Shown: positions 9,045 to 16,071 of the stretch, piece by piece | How positions within the stretch are numbered: the first letter of the stretch is position 1 | Layout of the letters: every line of letters starts with the position of its first letter | Origin: Chitinophaga pinensis | Lineage (GTDB): Bacteria > Bacteroidota > Bacteroidia > AKYH767-A > OLB10 | Reading direction: 5' to 3' | NCBI GenBank assembly: GCA_945872015.1 | Contig: CAMBYJ010000009.1 | Span: 1 to 17,856 of the forward strand | DNA: 17,856 nt | The notes under the pieces: model-generated | Database searches by the model: none | The model's input: the letters and a program-made list of their open reading frames with translations, nothing else | Told to the model about the DNA's origin: nothing | Translations under genes and position numbers: made by a program

Positions 9045-9075
9045 ATAGGGCTTGGGAATGAGCATATCTTTAGCT

Positions 9076-9209
9076 TGATTTGTAACCGGCTACAGCAGTC
9101 GGACCCGGAAACGGGAAAGCGCTGGTTTTCAAACTCAAATCAGTTTCTGGAACACTTAAAAAAGGCAATAAATAGTTGTCAGCGGAGTTGTCGCCTCTTT
9201 TAAGTCCAG
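9076..9209 (+). ncRNA. Candidate structured leader RNA of nrdA (two large stems)
   Basis: Two adjacent structures fill the nrdA leader. Element 1 (9076-9142) is nested: P1 TGATTTG 9076-9082 with CAAATCA 9136-9142; P2 AACCGGC 9084-9090 with GCTGGTT 9121-9127 (one G-U); P3 CCCG 9104-9107 with CGGG 9112-9115, capped by a GAAA (GNRA) tetraloop. An asymmetric internal loop (9091-9103 against 9116-9120) separates P2 and P3. Element 2 (9147-9209): CTGGA with TCCAG, a 3-base bulge, CTTAAAA with TTTTAAG, one mismatch, AGGC with GCCT; its 26-base loop carries AGTTGTC twice. A-rich sequence follows, so it is not an intrinsic terminator. The rest of 8880-9268 contains no convincing ORF. No cobalamin riboswitch signature was seen. 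An AT-rich tract (9210-9268) leads to the ATG. Pairing was done by eye. Confidence 0.6.
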
Positions 9210-9268
9210 AAAAAACAAAAGAGTTCAATAAAATAACAATAACCTCAATCTAAAAACGCTTTAAACGT

Positions 9269-11758
9269 ATGTTCGTAATTAAAAGAGATGGTAAGCAGGA
9301 AACAGTAAAGTTCGACAAAATTACTGCCCGCATTCAAAAGCTTTGTTATGGTCTTTCACCAGACCATGTTAGTGCACAAATAGTTGCACAAAAAGTAATT
9401 GAAGGGGTATTTAATGGTGTTACTACAACGGAGCTAGATAACCTTGCTGCTGAAACTGCTGCCTCTTTAACTACGCGTCACCCTGATTTTGCGCAACTTG
9501 CATCGCGCATCGCGGTATCCAACCTACATAAGAACACTAAAAAAGGATTCACGGAAACAATGCGTGACCTTTATACTTTCATCGATCCAAAAACTGGAAA
9601 GAACGCTTCATTAATCGCAGAAGATGTGATGCAAATAATTGAGAACAATTCAGATCTTTTGGATTCAAGTATCATTTACGATCGTGATTTTGGATACGAC
9701 TATTTCGGTTTCAAGACTTTAGAAAAATCTTACCTATTAAGAATCAACGGAAAAGTAGTTGAGCGCCCGCAACATATGTTAATGCGCGTTTCAGTAGGTA
9801 TTCATAAAACGGATGTAGAATCAGCTATTCATACTTATAACTTAATGAGTGAGCGCTGGTTCACACATGCAACACCAACTTTATTCAATTCAGGTACTCC
9901 AAAACCTCAATTAAGTTCTTGCTTCTTATTACAGATGCAAAACGACAGTATTGATGGAATCTACAATACATTAAAACAAACAGCTCAGATTTCTCAATCG
10001 GCTGGTGGTATCGGACTAAGCTTACATAATATCCGTGCTACGGGTTCTTATATCCGTGGAACAAACGGAACAAGTAACGGAATCGTGCCGATGTTACGCG
10101 TGTTCAATGATACTGCGCGTTACGTAGATCAAGGTGGTGGAAAGCGTAAAGGTTCTTTTGCAGTTTACTTAGAGCCTTGGCATGCAGATATTTTCGAATT
10201 CCTTGAGTTAAAGAAAAACCATGGTAAAGAAGAATTACGTGCTCGTGATTTATTCTATGCACTTTGGATTTGCGATTTATTCATGAAGCGTGTAAAAGCA
10301 GAAGACCAATGGAGTTTATTCTGTCCGAATGAAGCACCAGGATTAGATGAGTGCTATGGAGCAGAGTTCGAAGCTTTATATACGCGTTACGAATCAGAAG
10401 GACGTGCAAGAAAAACAATTCCTGCTCGCGAACTTTGGACAGCTATCTTAGAATCGCAAATTGAAACTGGTACTCCTTATATGTTATACAAGGATGCTTG
10501 TAACGAAAAGAGCAATCAGAAAAATTTAGGTACAATCAAGAGTTCAAACTTATGTACGGAGATTGTTGAATATACAGCACCAGACGAAGTTGCGGTTTGT
10601 AACTTAGCTTCTATTGCACTTCCGCGTTTTGTAATTAACGGAAAGTTTGATCACCAAAAGCTATTTGAAATTACGTATACTGCTACGAAGAATTTAAATC
10701 GTATCATCGATGAAAACTATTACCCAGTTGTTGAAGCTCGTAATAGTAATATGCGTCACCGTCCTATCGGATTAGGTGTGCAAGGATTAGCAGATGCATT
10801 TATCATGATGCGTTATCCTTTCGAAAGTGAAGAAGCAAGAATGTTGAATCGTGAAATTTTTGAAACGATTTACTACGCAGCTATGACAGCTTCTAAAGAT
10901 TTAGCGAAAGTAGAAGGTGCATATTCAACATATGAAGGTTCTCCGGTATCTCAAGGTATCTTCCAATTTGATATGTGGAATGTAACACCAACAGATCGTT
11001 GGGAGTGGGATGTGCTTCGTGAAGAAGTGAAAAAATATGGTGTGCGTAATTCATTATTACTTGCTCCAATGCCAACAGCATCTACTTCTCAAATCTTAGG
11101 TAATAACGAATGTTTCGAACCATACACAACGAATATTTATAATCGTCGTGTGTTAAGCGGTGAGTTCATCGTGGTGAACAAACATTTATTAATGGACTTA
11201 GTACGTTTAGGATTATGGGATAATTCAATGAAGAACAAAATCATTTCTGCAAATGGTTCTATTCAAAATATTCCTGAAATTCCTCAAGACATTAAAGAAC
11301 TTTACAAAACTGTTTGGGAAATCAAACAACGTACAATTATCGATATGGCTGCTGACCGTGGTGCTTATATCTGCCAAAGTCAGTCGTTGAATTTATTTAT
11401 CGCTGAACCAAACTTCGCTAAGCTTACATCAATGCATTTCTACGGATGGGAGCGCGGCTTGAAAACAGGTATGTACTATTTAAGAACAAAACCTGCTGCA
11501 TCAGCAATTAAGTTTACTGTCGATAAACAATACGAAGCAGCGCCAGTTGCTGCTGAAGTAGCATCCGTAAATACAGAAGCAATTGTAGTTACTGCAACAA
11601 GTACAGTTCCTGAAACACCATCATCAATAGCGGTATCAACGCCAACAGCAACATCAACACCGGCTGCTGATGATTTCACAACTGATTTTGTAAGTGCTGC
11701 TGATCAGATTACTTGCTCATTAGACAATCCAGAAGGTTGCATTAGCTGCAGCGGATAA
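9269..11758 (+). CDS. nrdA: Ribonucleoside-diphosphate reductase, alpha subunit (class I, RRM1-like)
   Basis: The large subunit of aerobic class I ribonucleotide reductase, which reduces ribonucleoside diphosphates to deoxyribonucleotides in the cytoplasm and needs a radical-generating beta subunit. The 829-aa protein opens with an ATP-cone (about 1-92, VIKRDGKQETVKFD), the allosteric activity site. Active-site residues are present: C218 (LSSCFLL), N427/C429/E431 (SSNLCTEIVE), C444 (VAVCNLAS), the radical-transfer pair Y736/Y737 (GMYYLRT), and the tail cysteines C824 and C827 (GCISCSG) that re-reduce the active site. C218, N427, C429, E431 and C444 have the same numbers as in human RRM1, so it is of the eukaryote-like NrdA type. 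Residues about 752-812 form an Ala/Val/Thr/Ser/Pro-rich linker before the tail. No nrdB is adjacent on either side. A structured leader and DnaA box precede it, and a strong terminator follows. No Shine-Dalgarno is evident before the ATG. Confidence 0.98.
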   Translation: MFVIKRDGKQETVKFDKITARIQKLCYGLSPDHVSAQIVAQKVIEGVFNGVTTTELDNLAAETAASLTTRHPDFAQLASRIAVSNLHKNTKKGFTETMRDLYTFIDPKTGKNASLIAEDVMQIIENNSDLLDSSIIYDRDFGYDYFGFKTLEKSYLLRINGKVVERPQHMLMRVSVGIHKTDVESAIHTYNLMSERWFTHATPTLFNSGTPKPQLSSCFLLQMQNDSIDGIYNTLKQTAQISQSAGGIGLSLHNIRATGSYIRGTNGTSNGIVPMLRVFNDTARYVDQGGGKRKGSFAVYLEPWHADIFEFLELKKNHGKEELRARDLFYALWICDLFMKRVKAEDQWSLFCPNEAPGLDECYGAEFEALYTRYESEGRARKTIPARELWTAILESQIETGTPYMLYKDACNEKSNQKNLGTIKSSNLCTEIVEYTAPDEVAVCNLASIALPRFVINGKFDHQKLFEITYTATKNLNRIIDENYYPVVEARNSNMRHRPIGLGVQGLADAFIMMRYPFESEEARMLNREIFETIYYAAMTASKDLAKVEGAYSTYEGSPVSQGIFQFDMWNVTPTDRWEWDVLREEVKKYGVRNSLLLAPMPTASTSQILGNNECFEPYTTNIYNRRVLSGEFIVVNKHLLMDLVRLGLWDNSMKNKIISANGSIQNIPEIPQDIKELYKTVWEIKQRTIIDMAADRGAYICQSQSLNLFIAEPNFAKLTSMHFYGWERGLKTGMYYLRTKPAASAIKFTVDKQYEAAPVAAEVASVNTEAIVVTATSTVPETPSSIAVSTPTATSTPAADDFTTDFVSAADQITCSLDNPEGCISCSG

Positions 11759-11786
11759 AAAATACAATCTAACCATAAACCAACCC

Positions 11787-11819
11787 AGTCCTGAGTGTAA
11801 TTAACTCGGGACTTTTTTT
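11787..11819 (+). terminator. Rho-independent terminator of nrdA
   Basis: AGTCCTGAGT (11787-11796) pairs with ACTCGGGACT (11804-11813) over 10 bp with one G-U, a 7-base loop, and a run of seven T ending at 11819. It is 28 bases after the nrdA stop. The other strand lacks a U-tract, so it serves nrdA and not the convergent gene. Confidence 0.92.
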
Positions 11820-11835
11820 ATACATTAAAAATAAA

Positions 11836-12363
11836 TTATTCCTGAAAATATAATTTTCCTTCTTTACTCATCCCCAAAGGGAAATCAATACGCTGCTTCC
11901 AACTATCTTCGTTGAGTTCAGGAATTACCTCATCTGTCATACGTTTTTCAAATAGCGCGCGACATTTATCAATCACGGTTTGCTCTAAGTTGGAGTTCGT
12001 GATTTTAAAAAAATCGACAGCCTGCGAAGGAATATGCAATAGTAACACCTGCGTATAGCCGTCAATTTCAAAAATGTCTAAAACTTTAAAAAACGAACCC
12101 GCGTTTATCACCATCATTCCGTATTTAGCCACTTCTGGTTGCACACGACCTAAGTCCGCAGCTTTATTACTTGCAATCAGGTAACGCATATTTCCTGTTG
12201 GATATCCGCCCATATGCGAGCAATCGATAAATGCAGGTTCTAAAATAATTTGCTTCGGTTGATAATTTGAAATTAACTCCGACGACAACTCTGTATCACG
12301 ATAATACAGTGTTAATCCTGGGAATACTTCGTTGATTATTTTTTCTACTTCTTCGTTGGTCAT
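11836..12363 (-). CDS. Hypothetical protein, 175 aa
   Basis: I do not recognise this family. The protein has no signal peptide or membrane segment and looks cytoplasmic and globular, with mixed alpha/beta character. Possible landmarks are a D47-C48-S49-H50 run followed by MGGYPTGNMRY (51-61) and a hydrophobic strand TQVLLLHIP (104-112). Codon use resembles the neighbours and the frame is intact, so it is probably a real gene. It is the last gene of the minus-strand series, separated from the upstream peptidase by 179 bases that contain the tandem hairpin repeats. An element close to the -7 consensus (TATATTTT, 12376-12369) lies only 5 bases from its ATG, which would give a leaderless message; alternatively it is read through from the peptidase gene. 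Confidence 0.75.
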   Translation of the reverse strand: MTNEEVEKIINEVFPGLTLYYRDTELSSELISNYQPKQIILEPAFIDCSHMGGYPTGNMRYLIASNKAADLGRVQPEVAKYGMMVINAGSFFKVLDIFEIDGYTQVLLLHIPSQAVDFFKITNSNLEQTVIDKCRALFEKRMTDEVIPELNEDSWKQRIDFPLGMSKEGKLYFQE

Positions 12364-12377
12364 TGCTTAAAATATAG

Positions 12378-12477
12378 GGTCGCTGAGGCTCTCGAAGCGT
12401 GGTCGCTGAGGCTCTCGAAGCGTGGTTACTAAGTACCTTGAAGTACGAAACCCGGCCCTTCGAGCGCCTCAGGGACC
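12378..12477. repeat. Cluster of four 23-nt hairpin units (three direct, one inverted), REP-like
   Basis: Units at 12378-12400, 12401-12423 and 12424-12446 are head to tail with no gap; a fourth lies inverted at 12455-12477. The first two are identical, the third matches them at 13 of 23 positions, and the fourth at 19 of its first 22. Every unit can fold the same way: positions 4-7 pair with 19-22, 8-10 with 14-16, loop 11-13, and a GA bulge at 17-18. Differences fall as compensatory pairs: 4/22 is C-G or T-A, 5/21 is G-C, A-T or C-G, 8/16 is G-C or A-T. GGT at 1-3 is invariant. The cluster occupies most of the 179-base gap between two minus-strand genes and resembles REP/BIME elements. Confidence 0.85.
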
Positions 12478-12487
12478 GCCTTTCCCT

Positions 12488-12501
12488 CGCTAGTAATAGC
12501 G
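12488..12501. other. Small hairpin with GNRA-type loop
   Basis: CGCTA (12488-12492) and TAGCG (12497-12501) form a perfect 5-bp stem around GTAA. It lies between the REP-like cluster and the end of the M28 peptidase gene. Neither strand has a U-tract, so it is not an obvious terminator; it may be a relic of the adjacent repeat family. Confidence 0.4.
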
Positions 12502-12542
12502 CAGAGCCTTAAGTAACAAATGCTTTAATCCAAATAAAACAC

Positions 12543-14216
12543 TTAAAAAGTAACACTCACTAAACTCTCTACTTTATCCCTCACAATCTTCACCTGTACC
12601 GTATCGCCTTTAGAGAATTTACCAAGGGCTTTCATGTAACTCATCATATCAACTACTTTTTCTTCTCCTATTTGCGTTACAATATCACCTGCTTTTAATC
12701 CTGCTTTTGCAGCTGGTTTGTTTTCACTCACACCATCAATGCGCATTCCTGCTCCATCAAACCCATAATCAGGAACAACACCTAATGTTACTTTAAATCG
12801 TGGCGCATCTTCGTTGTTCTCTTCTTTCGTCTTGATGAAATTTAATTTTCCTTTATCATCTAATCGCTGTACTAATTGAACAATGTAATTCATGATGGCA
12901 ACTTCACCAGGATAGTTGATTAAATTTTCATCATCGCTTGGCTTATGATAATCGTTGTGCGTACCACTGAAAAAATGTAACACCGGAATATCTTTCAAAT
13001 AAAACGAAGTATGATCCGAAGGACCAACACCTGATTCAGTAGTTTTTGTTTTTAAACTATCTACTTTAATATAGTTCATCGTAATCTTCCATGCATCAGA
13101 AGTTCCAACTCCATTTATCAAAACAGTCGGTTCTTCTTTTTTCAAACGACCAACCATATCCATGTTTAACATGTAATTCATTTTGTTTAAAGCGAGCGTA
13201 GGATTTTTTACAAAATAACCAGAGCCTAATAACCCTTTCTCTTCTCCCGAATAAGCCATGATTAAATAATTATTTCCTTTCGGACCATTTGCTTTTAAAT
13301 AACGTGCTAATTCAATTAATGCTGCTGTACCGCTGGCATTATCATCTGCACCATTATGCACTGCTGGTTCTCCTCTGTAAAGCGATTCATGTCCGCCAGT
13401 ACCTAAATGATCGTAATGCGCACCAATCACAACCGTGTTTTCAGCTTTATTATCAATGAACCCAATAATATTATGTCCGCTGACTTCCTCTTTCTGAAGT
13501 TTTGTAGTCATACTTACATTACAATTTCCATTCTTTAATTGCGTTGCCATTGCACCTTTCACAAACGCAACAGGAATACTACTCACGGTGATGCGTTTAC
13601 TAAAATCAATTTCAGGATCTTGTTCATCTTTGCTACTGTTGATGAAGATAACTCCCATTGCTCCGAATTTAATTGCATTGTTAATACGCGTTCGGATATC
13701 TGCATCATCGATATACTTACTATGTGGACCAGCATGATCAGGAGTGCCATATTCCATTACGAGAATAAATGGTAAGCGGTCCGTTGCTTGTAACTCTGAA
13801 TAATCATTGAAATTATTTTTGGTAGAAATAATTCCGTAGTTCATATACTTGGTTACACCACTGATGCTTGTATCATTCGAGTAGGGAAGTAAGAAAAAAT
13901 CATCATTCGCTTTCGCTGCTTGATTGTTTATTGTCATAGCACAAGAAGCATCCATGCTCACCGACTTTACAAATTTAAATTCCTGTAAGTAGCCGTTCGT
14001 ACCTTTTTCTTTCAAGCCAATTTCTTTGAACTGCTTGCTGATGTAAGTATAAGCCAACACTTCACCTTTAGTCCCTGGCTCTCTTCCACCATACTCATCC
14101 GAGGCAAGTGTAGATATATGCTTTTTCAGATTAGGAATTACTTTCGCATCGTTCAGCTGTGCATAGCCGTTAGTAATTGTAGCAACAGCAATCAGTAATA
14201 AAATTCTTTTTTTCAT
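12543..14216 (-). CDS. Exported M28-family zinc aminopeptidase with PA-like insert and C-terminal PDZ domain
   Basis: A dizinc exopeptidase, predicted to be exported. The 557-aa protein has a signal peptide (1-19, cleaved about GYA/Q), an N-terminal segment with the common LASDEYGGREPGTKG motif (37-51), a protease-associated-like insert (about 120-240), the M28 catalytic domain (about 245-450) and a PDZ domain (about 475-557, with KAGLKAGDIVTQIG at 504-517). Metal and catalytic residues are all visible: H267 (GAHYDHLG), D291 (NGADDNASG), E325/E326 (SGEEKGLLGS), D353 (NMDMVGR) and H424 (NDYHKPSD). There is no T9SS sorting domain, so it probably stays periplasmic or membrane-associated, where it would trim peptides. 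The gene begins 46 bases after lysS with a terminator in between, and no separate promoter is obvious. There is no Shine-Dalgarno, only A/T before the ATG. Confidence 0.95.
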   Translation of the reverse strand: MKKRILLLIAVATITNGYAQLNDAKVIPNLKKHISTLASDEYGGREPGTKGEVLAYTYISKQFKEIGLKEKGTNGYLQEFKFVKSVSMDASCAMTINNQAAKANDDFFLLPYSNDTSISGVTKYMNYGIISTKNNFNDYSELQATDRLPFILVMEYGTPDHAGPHSKYIDDADIRTRINNAIKFGAMGVIFINSSKDEQDPEIDFSKRITVSSIPVAFVKGAMATQLKNGNCNVSMTTKLQKEEVSGHNIIGFIDNKAENTVVIGAHYDHLGTGGHESLYRGEPAVHNGADDNASGTAALIELARYLKANGPKGNNYLIMAYSGEEKGLLGSGYFVKNPTLALNKMNYMLNMDMVGRLKKEEPTVLINGVGTSDAWKITMNYIKVDSLKTKTTESGVGPSDHTSFYLKDIPVLHFFSGTHNDYHKPSDDENLINYPGEVAIMNYIVQLVQRLDDKGKLNFIKTKEENNEDAPRFKVTLGVVPDYGFDGAGMRIDGVSENKPAAKAGLKAGDIVTQIGEEKVVDMMSYMKALGKFSKGDTVQVKIVRDKVESLVSVTF

Positions 14217-14232
14217 AATTTTAATTTTAATT

Positions 14233-14258
14233 AAAAAGACCGGAATTACCCGGCCTTT
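14233..14258 (-). terminator. Rho-independent terminator of lysS
   Basis: Read on the minus strand, AAAGGCCGG (14258-14250) pairs with CCGGTCTTT (14243-14235), with one A-C mismatch and a 6-base loop, followed by more T. It starts 4 bases after the lysS stop. The next gene starts only 19 bases beyond the stem, so the hairpin sits in its leader. Confidence 0.7.
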
Positions 14259-14262
14259 CTTA

Positions 14263-15981
14263 TTACGACATCCAACTCTTCACATCGTCTAAAGAAGGAA
14301 GAGATGATTCAATTTTTAATTTCTTTCGCATTCCGCCTAAATCGTTAAACAACTTATTAGGGTTCATTGTTTTTAGTTGTTGGCTCGTTGTGATACCCAT
14401 CTTCATCAACACTTCGTCCCAAGGAGAAGGAACACCGTCTAATACTGCCTCTTCTTTCACAACGCCTGCACCTGTTAATTCAGGACGCATCTGAGGGAAG
14501 AACAAAACATCTTGAATAGAAGGAGAATTCGTCATAATCATCGATAATCGATCAATACCAATTCCTAATCCTGAGGTAGGAGGCATACCGAATTCAATTG
14601 CACGAAGGAAGTCTTCATCCAACATCATTGCTTCCTCATCGCCACGCTTACCTAACTCTAATTGCTCTTCAAAACGTTTACGTTGATCGATAGGATCATT
14701 TAACTCAGAGTAAGCATTGCAAATTTCTTTACCATTACAAATCGCTTCAAAGCGTTCTACTAAACCTTCTTTGCTGCGGTGCTTCTTCGCCAGCGGACTC
14801 ATCTCTACTGGATAATCCGTAATGAATGTTGGCTGTATTAATTTCGGCTCGCAAAACTCACCGAAGATTTCATCAATAATTTTTCCTCTACCTAATGACG
14901 CATCTACTTCAACACCTAACTCCTTCGCTGCTTCACGCATCTCTGCTTCATTCATTTCAGAAATATCTACTCCTGTAAAATGTTGAATCGCTTCATACAT
15001 TGTAAAACGTTTCCAAGGACGAGCGAAGTTAATCATGTTCTCACCAACCTGTACTTCTGTTTTACCATGTAAGTCTAAAGCAATTTTCTCTACCATTGCT
15101 TCTACAGTTTCCATCATCCAGTTATAATCTTTGTACGCAACATACAATTCCATTTGCGTAAACTCTGGATTATGAAAACGCGACATTCCTTCGTTGCGGA
15201 AATCTTTTGCAAATTCAAATACACCATCGTAACCACCAACAATCAAACGCTTCAAGTAAAGCTCATTCGCAATACGTAAGTATAGCGTCATGTCGAGCGT
15301 GTTATGATGTGTTTTAAACGGACGAGCAGCAGCACCACCATACAAAGGTTGAAGAATAGGAGTTTCTACTTCTAAGTATCCTTTTTCATTCAAGAACGAA
15401 CGCATGCTGTTTACCAGCTTCGAGCGCTTCACAAATGTTTCACGCACATGTGGGTTCACAATTAAATCCACATAACGCTGACGATAACGTTGTTCAGGAT
15501 CACTGAATGCATCGAATACTTCTCCGTCTTTTTCTTTCACCGTTGGTAATGGATGTAACGATTTAGAAAGAATCGTAAATTCAGCAACGTGAATAGAAAG
15601 TTCTCCCATCTGCGTGCGGAAAGCATATCCTTTTGCACCGATGATATCACCTGTATCAATTAATTTTTTGAAAACAGTATTGTATAACGTCTTGTCTTCT
15701 CCCAGACAAATCTCATCACGTTTAAAGTAAAGTTGAATTCTTCCTTGCGCATCTTGCAATTCAGCAAATGAAGCATTGCCCATAATGCGGCGCGACATAA
15801 TACGGCCAGCAACTACTACTTCTTTAAACGCATCCGGGTTAGCATCAAAGCCTGCATGAATTTGTTCTGAATAACAATTCACAGGATATAATGCAGCAGG
15901 GTAAGGATTAATACCCATGCTTAATAATTCTTCGAGACTCTTACGACGAAAAATCTCTTGTTCTGATAAATGTTGCGACAT
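14263..15981 (-). CDS. lysS: Lysyl-tRNA synthetase, class II
   Basis: Charges tRNA-Lys with lysine at the cost of ATP, in the cytoplasm. The 572-aa protein begins with the typical RRKSLEELLSMGINPYP helix (12-28), then an OB-fold anticodon-binding domain (about 55-140), then the class II catalytic core (about 165-500). Motif 2 is seen as KDFRNEGMSRFHNPEFTQ (259-276) and motif 3 as GLGIGIDRLSMI (471-482). QRYVDLIVNP (168-177) is also characteristic. It is about 65 residues longer than the E. coli enzyme, with a C-terminal helical extension (about 505-572); from memory this is usual for Bacteroidota LysS. A Shine-Dalgarno-like AAGGAA precedes the ATG, and an exact -7 element lies 27 bases upstream. 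rpoN ends 90 bases upstream on the same strand. Confidence 0.98.
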   Translation of the reverse strand: MSQHLSEQEIFRRKSLEELLSMGINPYPAALYPVNCYSEQIHAGFDANPDAFKEVVVAGRIMSRRIMGNASFAELQDAQGRIQLYFKRDEICLGEDKTLYNTVFKKLIDTGDIIGAKGYAFRTQMGELSIHVAEFTILSKSLHPLPTVKEKDGEVFDAFSDPEQRYRQRYVDLIVNPHVRETFVKRSKLVNSMRSFLNEKGYLEVETPILQPLYGGAAARPFKTHHNTLDMTLYLRIANELYLKRLIVGGYDGVFEFAKDFRNEGMSRFHNPEFTQMELYVAYKDYNWMMETVEAMVEKIALDLHGKTEVQVGENMINFARPWKRFTMYEAIQHFTGVDISEMNEAEMREAAKELGVEVDASLGRGKIIDEIFGEFCEPKLIQPTFITDYPVEMSPLAKKHRSKEGLVERFEAICNGKEICNAYSELNDPIDQRKRFEEQLELGKRGDEEAMMLDEDFLRAIEFGMPPTSGLGIGIDRLSMIMTNSPSIQDVLFFPQMRPELTGAGVVKEEAVLDGVPSPWDEVLMKMGITTSQQLKTMNPNKLFNDLGGMRKKLKIESSLPSLDDVKSWMS

Positions 15982-16008
15982 ATTTCTTTTCCTTCACAAA
16001 GTAGTTTG

Positions 16009-16016
16009 CAAAGGTA
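16009..16016 (-). promoter_or_regulatory. -7 promoter element of lysS
   Basis: On the minus strand TACCTTTG matches TAnnTTTG exactly and is followed by C, a very typical Bacteroidota form. It lies 27 bases before the lysS ATG, predicting a transcript start near 16002 and a short leader carrying AAGGAA. No TTG is seen at -33. It implies lysS can be transcribed independently of rpoN. Confidence 0.65.
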
Positions 16017-16071
16017 AGTTTTTTACCCTATTTTCTAGAATGCCGATAAAGTAATAACCGTAAATTTTCTG

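Noticed and set aside
9065..9072. Promoter -7 element TATCTTTA for nrdA
   Set aside because: It misses the final G, has no correctly spaced TTG, and a start there would fall inside the first stem; left uncalled.
9076..9209. Cobalamin riboswitch, tmRNA, SRP RNA or 6S RNA
   Set aside because: No B12 box, no tmRNA-like ACCA end, no SRP S-domain consensus, and no 6S-like long rod with a central bubble.
9147..9215. Intrinsic terminator or attenuator ahead of nrdA
   Set aside because: The stem is strong but followed by an A-rich tract with no U-run on the plus strand.
12378..12446. CRISPR array
   Set aside because: The 23-nt units abut with no spacers, and no cas gene is present.
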